DNA of 64,000 nt. Origin: JAABRU01 sp050180235 (lineage in GTDB: Bacteria > Desulfobacterota > Desulfobacteria > Desulfobacterales > Desulfococcaceae). The stretch is from assembly GCA_050180235.1 (NCBI GenBank), contig JBFXEJ010000012.1, positions 21,437 to 85,436 on the forward strand, read 5' to 3'. The position numbers and the translations under genes are program-made. Positions 61,601 through 64,000 of this stretch are shown piece by piece (within the stretch, counting starts at the first letter, position 1; each line of letters opens with the position of its first letter). The notes below the pieces were generated by a model. That model made no database searches, was not told the origin of the DNA, and saw only the letters and a list, made by a program, of their open reading frames with translations.

Positions 61601-61712
61601 CATTATCGTAAATTTCTCCGGCCCGGTCATTCCCGCCCTCAGAAACCTCTCCGTATCAGGCCCTGACAGCGGCAATGCTGGCGGATGCTTCATCAATTCC
61701 CTTGCATTCTGA
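55656..61712 (+). CDS. secreted NHL-propeller / tandem caspase-fold / PKD protein with GGCFINSL terminus (paralogue)
   Basis: The 2,018-residue protein has a ribosome binding site GGGGG before ATG and a signal peptide (MNIYHK, cleavage near AQA-EE). It has the same plan as the protein at 38166: YRFIRMWPALQQPWYF, NHL blades to about 590, and caspase module 1 with His682 (VNHGGKD) and Cys728 (YDACKSGTF). Module 2 from about 927 has Ile1010 for His and Asp1051 for Cys, so it is inactive by different substitutions from its paralogue. RVWAVIRPP modules, a PPC-like domain, a carboxypeptidase-regulatory-like domain, three PKD domains (the middle one divergent, with extra Cys: NSCGIPCIICF), a fibronectin-III-like domain and a choice-of-anchor-like end (NAGGCFINSLAF) follow. 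It is predicted to be exported and held on the surface. Confidence 0.88.
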   Translation: MNIYHKLVPILLCLSLLSGTAQAEENYRFIRMWPALQQPWYFSHPNDVATDSRGYVYVADTENHRVQKFTKDGQFVGQWNIINEPYFFNPPGIATDARDFVYVADGKYIQKYSSDGRFVLKWGLKNEENFVPMSVETDGTGLVYVTDTANFCFHVFTEDGQNILSYGSNGSGNGQFLEPLGIAADRNGNVYVTDAQNHCVQKFQTEIQNGILTARFVSRWGTQGKADGQFDIPVGICTDNEYVYVVDQKNDRVQKFDFNGNFISKWGKEGSGDGEFYAPAGVVADKNGYVYVAGKSRNRIQKFTSSGQFVANWESRGSRDGFFEMLSGISLLETGGETRIFVADKNNDRIQKFDENGQHLQTWEKTENGEPLFDMPFDIAVNSSFAYVTDNANNRILKFSLSGEFLGKWGESGAGNGQFANPQGIALDEDGNVYVADTSNERIQIFDANGNFVRTWGEFGYAPGQLSNPKDILVRNGVVYVTDYGDRIQKFDTQGKYIPWEQPDIAQYKFFSSPLGIAADNAHIYIADSENHRIVKFTLSGTFVSAFGKKGTSPGFLNTPTDMAVASDGKIYVSDKYNNRIQVFDQIQTAEKTKAIVVAGGGAYAGNTLWDATRLCANFAVRALSFQGLVKEDIRYLTSDTQLDLDNDGVPDEVISPSAANLRSAVEWSGDADLLVLYMVNHGGKDDSGKGFFRMSGTEILSAGELDAVLDAFQQNLSCKVIVVYDACKSGTFPAEPAAPEGKERIVITSTSPDEDALFISQGANSFSLYFWTNIFNGSDVQAAFAYAEQDMLHITASQHPMMTGNGTGLFIGNGCVLYGERPVLTNLHTAADNAGILTVEAKASDDDGIARVWAVIRPPETSVSADASLLELPSVEMKPAGSNTYIGEYENAVGNGDYRITLYARDRNGNISLPEEICISSGASVKRKAVIIAGGPATSPQWESIENNTAQAYNSLRFQGYGDDEIYCISPVTTVSGVDADALLRNVQYAVETWGAENTLDLVVYITGIGSRANVQINDSESLSAKVLDTWLDNVQQKIPGIVTVIYDGDYAGTFLPLLTPQENRKRIVICAASADQTANFNAPDALSFSAFFWKNILCGLSTGRAFADAADAMAFALHTRADLPLLDDNGNGRGNERGDGYAADEYIIGAGIRLAENLPAVGEAVPETVLAAGESALLWAADVNATGTLKKVWAVLIPPNPTGSAPFVLPNAELTWNPDAKRYEAVYSNFPFFGNYTVSIYAENTDGNISLARETTVFCKNGKDVYENDDTAEQASLIVISEENPQQHNLHDSADQDWVKFYGIAGKEYTISMLADDESVSVQMFDSTQNELEFSQDWICPQNGVYYLKITATEGQEISVSYNLRIYRPVGVFAGFVRGWIAEASGVPVANAVIRTSANASAVAGLNGRYMMIQEPGTFDITIEAEGYYPFTGKITVGEGGTTLTDFTMKRIVPPVPVDLIPAVSIVSPAADVAVAEGESVSFQGNVTGGDAPFSYFWNFGGGAENSHVLNPGNVIFPKPGTYTVIFTVTDADGDLHSASVTVTVKEKEIPDTVPEVSIAAFPNSCGIPCIICFEAEITGGNPPFICQWNFGDGQANSDCNAVHTFIAAGNYTVTLTVTDADGDIAEDSVMITVAEGETPVTPDDTEPAAEITSPSADVTIAEGESVLFAGNVQSGNKPFTYHWDFGTAGNSSEKNPGETAFAEFGEYTVTFTVTDADGDTDSASVKITVKEPDVPVQPVLPETLYPENGKTDVSLTPVLTAGNIADSSFSHLQTNWQISTDENFSFLILDITDAVHLTAFPVPDLVLKPDTVYYWRVQFRESSGNLSEWSETVSFTTSADNSDADDSGIPDDLQTESDDPEMKCVKTKSGRTLCVKGSLNVNAVEFLTAADTAALSEIPGEMPFGLAGFRIFVNEPGAAAEIVIHLSESVPSGSKWHEYDSANGWNDISYLTATDRTNRIITLKITDSGNGDADGTANGIIVNFSGPVIPALRNLSVSGPDSGNAGGCFINSLAF

Positions 61713-61738
61713 AACAAATTCAGGCATAAAAGCTGTTT

Positions 61739-61893
61739 AAGGCGATTTCCATGAAAAAATGTACCATCATTGTAGTACCATCATTGTAGGGTGGGCACGG
61801 CTTTTTGTGCCCACCGTTTCAGCAGGACGGCGGGCAAAAAAAGCCGTGCCCGCCCTGCGAAAAACGGTATAATCATTAATGGAAATCACCTAA
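61739..61893. repeat. 155-bp MITE-like element with AGGCGATTTCCAT ends
   Basis: The tips AAGGCGATTTCCATGAAAA and TTAATGGAAATCACCTAA are inverted repeats matching the AGGTGATTT family tips. The core carries a GGTGGGCACGGCTTTTTGTG / GGGCAAAAAAAGCCGTGCCC hairpin and a short direct duplication GTACCATCATTGTAG. It fills most of the gap before the acyltransferase gene. Confidence 0.65.
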
Positions 61894-62017
61894 TCTGAAT
61901 GCAGGAAAAGTTTCTCTGGACTTTTTTTGACTGCAAATATTATGAAAATTTCTCCAACTATTTAAAAAAATATTGGATTATACCGAAATCATCTTTCAGA
62001 ACAGTGAATGCATCATT

Positions 62018-62896
62018 ATGACAGGACTTTTATACCGGATTATCATCCTGCTGTCAGGAAGATTCGGACTGTGGATTTTTTATATCTACGCATGGATTGT
62101 GGCAGCCGGGTTTTTCTTTCTGTTTCCGGCCCGTGCGGCCGCGGGTGTGCGTTTCTGCCGTGCGCTGTATCCCGGCAGAACAGGCATTTACCATATTCTG
62201 TGCGTGTGGCGCCAGTATCAGCATTTTACCACGGTGTTTCTTGATCGGTATCTCTTGCAGGCAGGCTGCCCCATCGATTGGACTTCCGAAGGATGGCAGT
62301 ATCTGGAAGATTCCCTGCAAAAGGGTTCGGGCGGGATAATACTGATGTCCCATATGGGAAACTGGGAGATGGCTGCCCATCTGCTGCGGCAGGAAAATAT
62401 GCCTCTGCTGCTGTATATGGGGAAAAAGCACAAAGAGCAGATCGAAAGAATGCAGAAGGAAAGCCTGATCCGCAACGGTGTTCGCATTATTGCTGCGGAT
62501 AAGGATGAGGATTCGCCTTTTGCCCTTGTGGAGGGAATGCGATTTCTCCAATCCGGGGGGCTGGTTTCCATGACCGGAGATATTCTCTGGCATGAATCCC
62601 AGAGATATGTCACTGTCTGTTTTCTTAATCACGAAATCCGGGTTCCGGAAACTCCGCATATGCTGGCTTTGGTGTCAGGAGCGCCGATATTCATTTTTTT
62701 CGCTTTCCGCACCGGACACTGCACTTATCATTTTTCAGTGACAGAACCCTTATATGTCCGGGCCGCGTCACGGGCAGAAAGAAAAGATTCTGTGATCAAA
62801 TCCGCACAGCAGTATGCAAATTTTCTGGAAAAATCTCTCCGGGAGCATCCGTGTCAATGGTATCATTTCCGGCCTTTTCTCCGAAGCCCGGAGTGA
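62018..62896 (+). CDS. lysophospholipid/lipid A acyltransferase (LpxL/HtrB family)
   Basis: The protein has 292 residues from the ATG chosen (MTGLLYRIIILLS); a TTG 45 bases upstream could extend it. A hydrophobic N-terminal segment (about 15-40) anchors it in the inner membrane. The catalytic H(x4)E motif is MSHMGNWE, and later GGLVSMTGDI and PVSGAP-like LALVSGAPIFIFF fit the Lip_A_acyltrans family. It would transfer an acyl chain to lipid A or a related lipid. No other lipid A genes are next to it. The length is normal. Confidence 0.85.
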   Translation: MTGLLYRIIILLSGRFGLWIFYIYAWIVAAGFFFLFPARAAAGVRFCRALYPGRTGIYHILCVWRQYQHFTTVFLDRYLLQAGCPIDWTSEGWQYLEDSLQKGSGGIILMSHMGNWEMAAHLLRQENMPLLLYMGKKHKEQIERMQKESLIRNGVRIIAADKDEDSPFALVEGMRFLQSGGLVSMTGDILWHESQRYVTVCFLNHEIRVPETPHMLALVSGAPIFIFFAFRTGHCTYHFSVTEPLYVRAASRAERKDSVIKSAQQYANFLEKSLREHPCQWYHFRPFLRSPE

Positions 62897-63117
62897 ATCA
62901 GGCAGTATTTCATTTCCGAACCGGTATTTTTCAGGATTTCCTCTGCTTGCAGGGAATAAAAAATCAGAGCAATCAGAAAAATCAGGTTAATCAGCGGTTC
63001 AGACTTTCCCCGGTCAGCAGACAGGTGGGCACGGAAAAACATGTGCTCACCCTACAGAAATTTTCCAATCCTGTTAATCCTTTAATCAAGTGAATCATGG
63101 TTCAGACATTCCCCGGT
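62897..63117. other. short intergenic region with decayed repeats
   Basis: No gene is seen. It has AATCAGAAAAATCAGGTTAA-type repeats and three copies of GTTCAGACTTTCCCC or a close variant. A GGTGGGCACGG ... GTGCTCACC hairpin lies at about 63024-63055. Confidence 0.4.
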
Positions 63118-64000
63118 TCAGACTTTCCCCGTGAATTTATTCCACAGCGATTTCAACAGGCCGGGGCGGTTTGCAGGCGGGGCAGGTGCGTCCAGTTGCT
63201 GCAACAATGCCTCAACTTCATGCACATCAGGAAAGCCCGCCTGCCTGCCGACCTGAATTGCCAGCGATAACAATTGCCGACCTTGCTCTTTTTGTCCTGC
63301 CAGCATAAAAACATTGCCAAGAGTTTTGGCAACATGGAAAATTCCCTGAGCATTCTGAGTTTCCATTGCAAGAGAAAGGGCTTCTGACCAGAGTTCAATT
63401 GCCTTTCCCACATCTTTATTCATGGCAATATGCCCCATATTGTGCAATGTTGCAATCATGCCGGATTTGTCGCCGATTTCCCTTATTATCCCAAGACTCT
63501 GTTCAAGGTATTTCAGCGCAGTGTCATAATCTCCCCGTGCGTAAGAAATCGTGGACATGTTGTTCAGGGTCGTGCCTTCGCCGGATTTGTCGCCGATTTC
63601 CCTTCTTATCCCAAGACTCTGTTCAAGGTATTTCAGCGCAGTGTCATAATCTCCCCGTGCGTAAGAAATCGTGGACATGTTGTTCAGGGTCGTGCCTTCG
63701 CCGGATTTGTCCCCGATTTCCCTTCTTATCCCAAGGCTCTGTTCCAGGTATTTCAGCGCAGTGTCATAATCGCCACGGGCATAAGAAATCGTGGACATGT
63801 TGTTCAGGGTACTGCCTTCGCCGGATTTGTCCCCGATTTCCCTTCTTATCCCAAGACTCTGTTCAAGGTATTTCAGCGCAGTGTCATAATCTCCCCGTGC
63901 GTCATAAATCTGACTGATGTTGTTCAGGGTCGTACCTTCGCCGGATTTGTCCCCGATTTCCCTTCTTATCCCAAGACTCTGTTCAAGATATTTCAGCGCA
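63118..64000 (-). CDS. tetratricopeptide-repeat protein, 5' end beyond the window (partial)
   Basis: The frame is open from the right edge to a TGA at 63118-63120, so the start is missing. At least five 40-residue TPR units are present, each reading close to GDYDTALKYLEQSLGIRREI followed by GDKSGEGTTLNN. At the DNA level the unit is exactly 120 bp (63461, 63581, 63701, 63821, 63941) and almost identical between copies. The last units diverge (GKAIELWSEALSLAMETQN, QGRQLLSLAIQVGRQAG) and the C-terminus is Pro-rich then basic (APAPPANRPGLLKSLWNKF). TPR arrays mediate protein-protein contacts. In relatives, such arrays can be fused to a CHAT caspase-like or NB-ARC domain upstream, which cannot be seen here. 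Confidence 0.88.
   Translation of the reverse strand, partial: ALKYLEQSLGIRREIGDKSGEGTTLNNISQIYDARGDYDTALKYLEQSLGIRREIGDKSGEGSTLNNMSTISYARGDYDTALKYLEQSLGIRREIGDKSGEGTTLNNMSTISYARGDYDTALKYLEQSLGIRREIGDKSGEGTTLNNMSTISYARGDYDTALKYLEQSLGIIREIGDKSGMIATLHNMGHIAMNKDVGKAIELWSEALSLAMETQNAQGIFHVAKTLGNVFMLAGQKEQGRQLLSLAIQVGRQAGFPDVHEVEALLQQLDAPAPPANRPGLLKSLWNKFTGKV

Noticed and set aside
23200..61712. A classical cellulosome with cohesin scaffoldin and glycoside hydrolases.
   Set aside because: No cohesin, carbohydrate-binding or glycoside hydrolase domain was recognised; only dockerin-like ends are present.
63440..64000. 120-bp direct repeats as a CRISPR or satellite.
   Set aside because: They are in frame and encode 40-residue TPR units.
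1..64000. tRNA or rRNA genes.
   Set aside because: No cloverleaf-like T-loop GGTTCGAATC pattern in context and no rRNA-like stretch was noticed; a tRNAscan/Infernal run would settle it.

Overview
The window reads as a chromosomal segment of a Gram-negative anaerobe, most likely a Desulfobacterota member of the Desulfonema/Desulfobacteraceae kind. This is inferred from a CobA-HemD fusion next to hemC and an FmdB-type protein, very large secreted multidomain proteins ending in dockerin-like modules, an AAA-ATPase/PD-(D/E)XK gene, cobalamin radical SAM and DUF362 ferredoxin-like genes, and intergenic regions crowded with miniature inverted-repeat elements. No rRNA, tRNA or CRISPR array was seen, so the genus cannot be fixed.

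Region 1 (1-22.5 kb) is a housekeeping and signalling mosaic. It holds a possible ATP-grasp-like protein, an orphan ABC substrate-binding protein, a membrane class III nucleotide cyclase with a HAMP domain, tetrapyrrole genes on the minus strand (fmdB-like, hemC, cobA-hemD), a YchF-type GTPase, YcgN, a PtsN-like EIIA, an ALDH7-type aldehyde dehydrogenase and a retropepsin-like/DUF5678-like gene pair. A Ser/Thr kinase fused to a DUF1566 domain is followed by a response regulator with an HD-GYP-type output. The region ends with a B12 radical SAM gene, a KAS III-like gene and a DUF362 ferredoxin gene.

Region 2 (22.9-61.7 kb) is the distinctive part. It contains seven secreted proteins on the plus strand (285 to about 2,220 residues). 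Six carry a caspase-fold (C13/legumain-like) module placed behind different heads: FG-GAP-type repeats, a Rax2/Kelch-like propeller, NHL propellers (twice), paired DUF1566 domains, and a right-handed beta-helix. The seventh is a short protein with a dockerin-like end and no peptidase. Five proteins end in a dockerin-like module and two end in an anchor domain with a GGCFINSL terminus. Every caspase module is followed by the same unnamed beta-rich module with an RVWAxIxPP-like signature. The two NHL proteins each carry a second caspase module in which both catalytic positions are lost. Two of the genes lie downstream of GEMM-I (cyclic di-GMP-I) riboswitches whose 3' strand doubles as a terminator arm, so a second messenger probably gates their transcription. 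An HD-GYP-type regulator encoded in region 1 is a plausible partner in that circuit. An IS5-family element (IS1031-like) and an AAA-ATPase/nuclease gene interrupt the cluster.

Region 3 (61.7-64 kb) has a LpxL/HtrB-type acyltransferase and the 3' part of a TPR gene built from exact 120-bp repeats, which runs off the right edge.

Intergenic DNA is dominated by at least six families of short inverted-repeat elements, some in tandem and one nested in another with a 9-bp target duplication. The leading hypothesis is a c-di-GMP-responsive set of cell-surface caspase-like proteins with interchangeable recognition heads. The domain and riboswitch readings are by eye; function is inferred.
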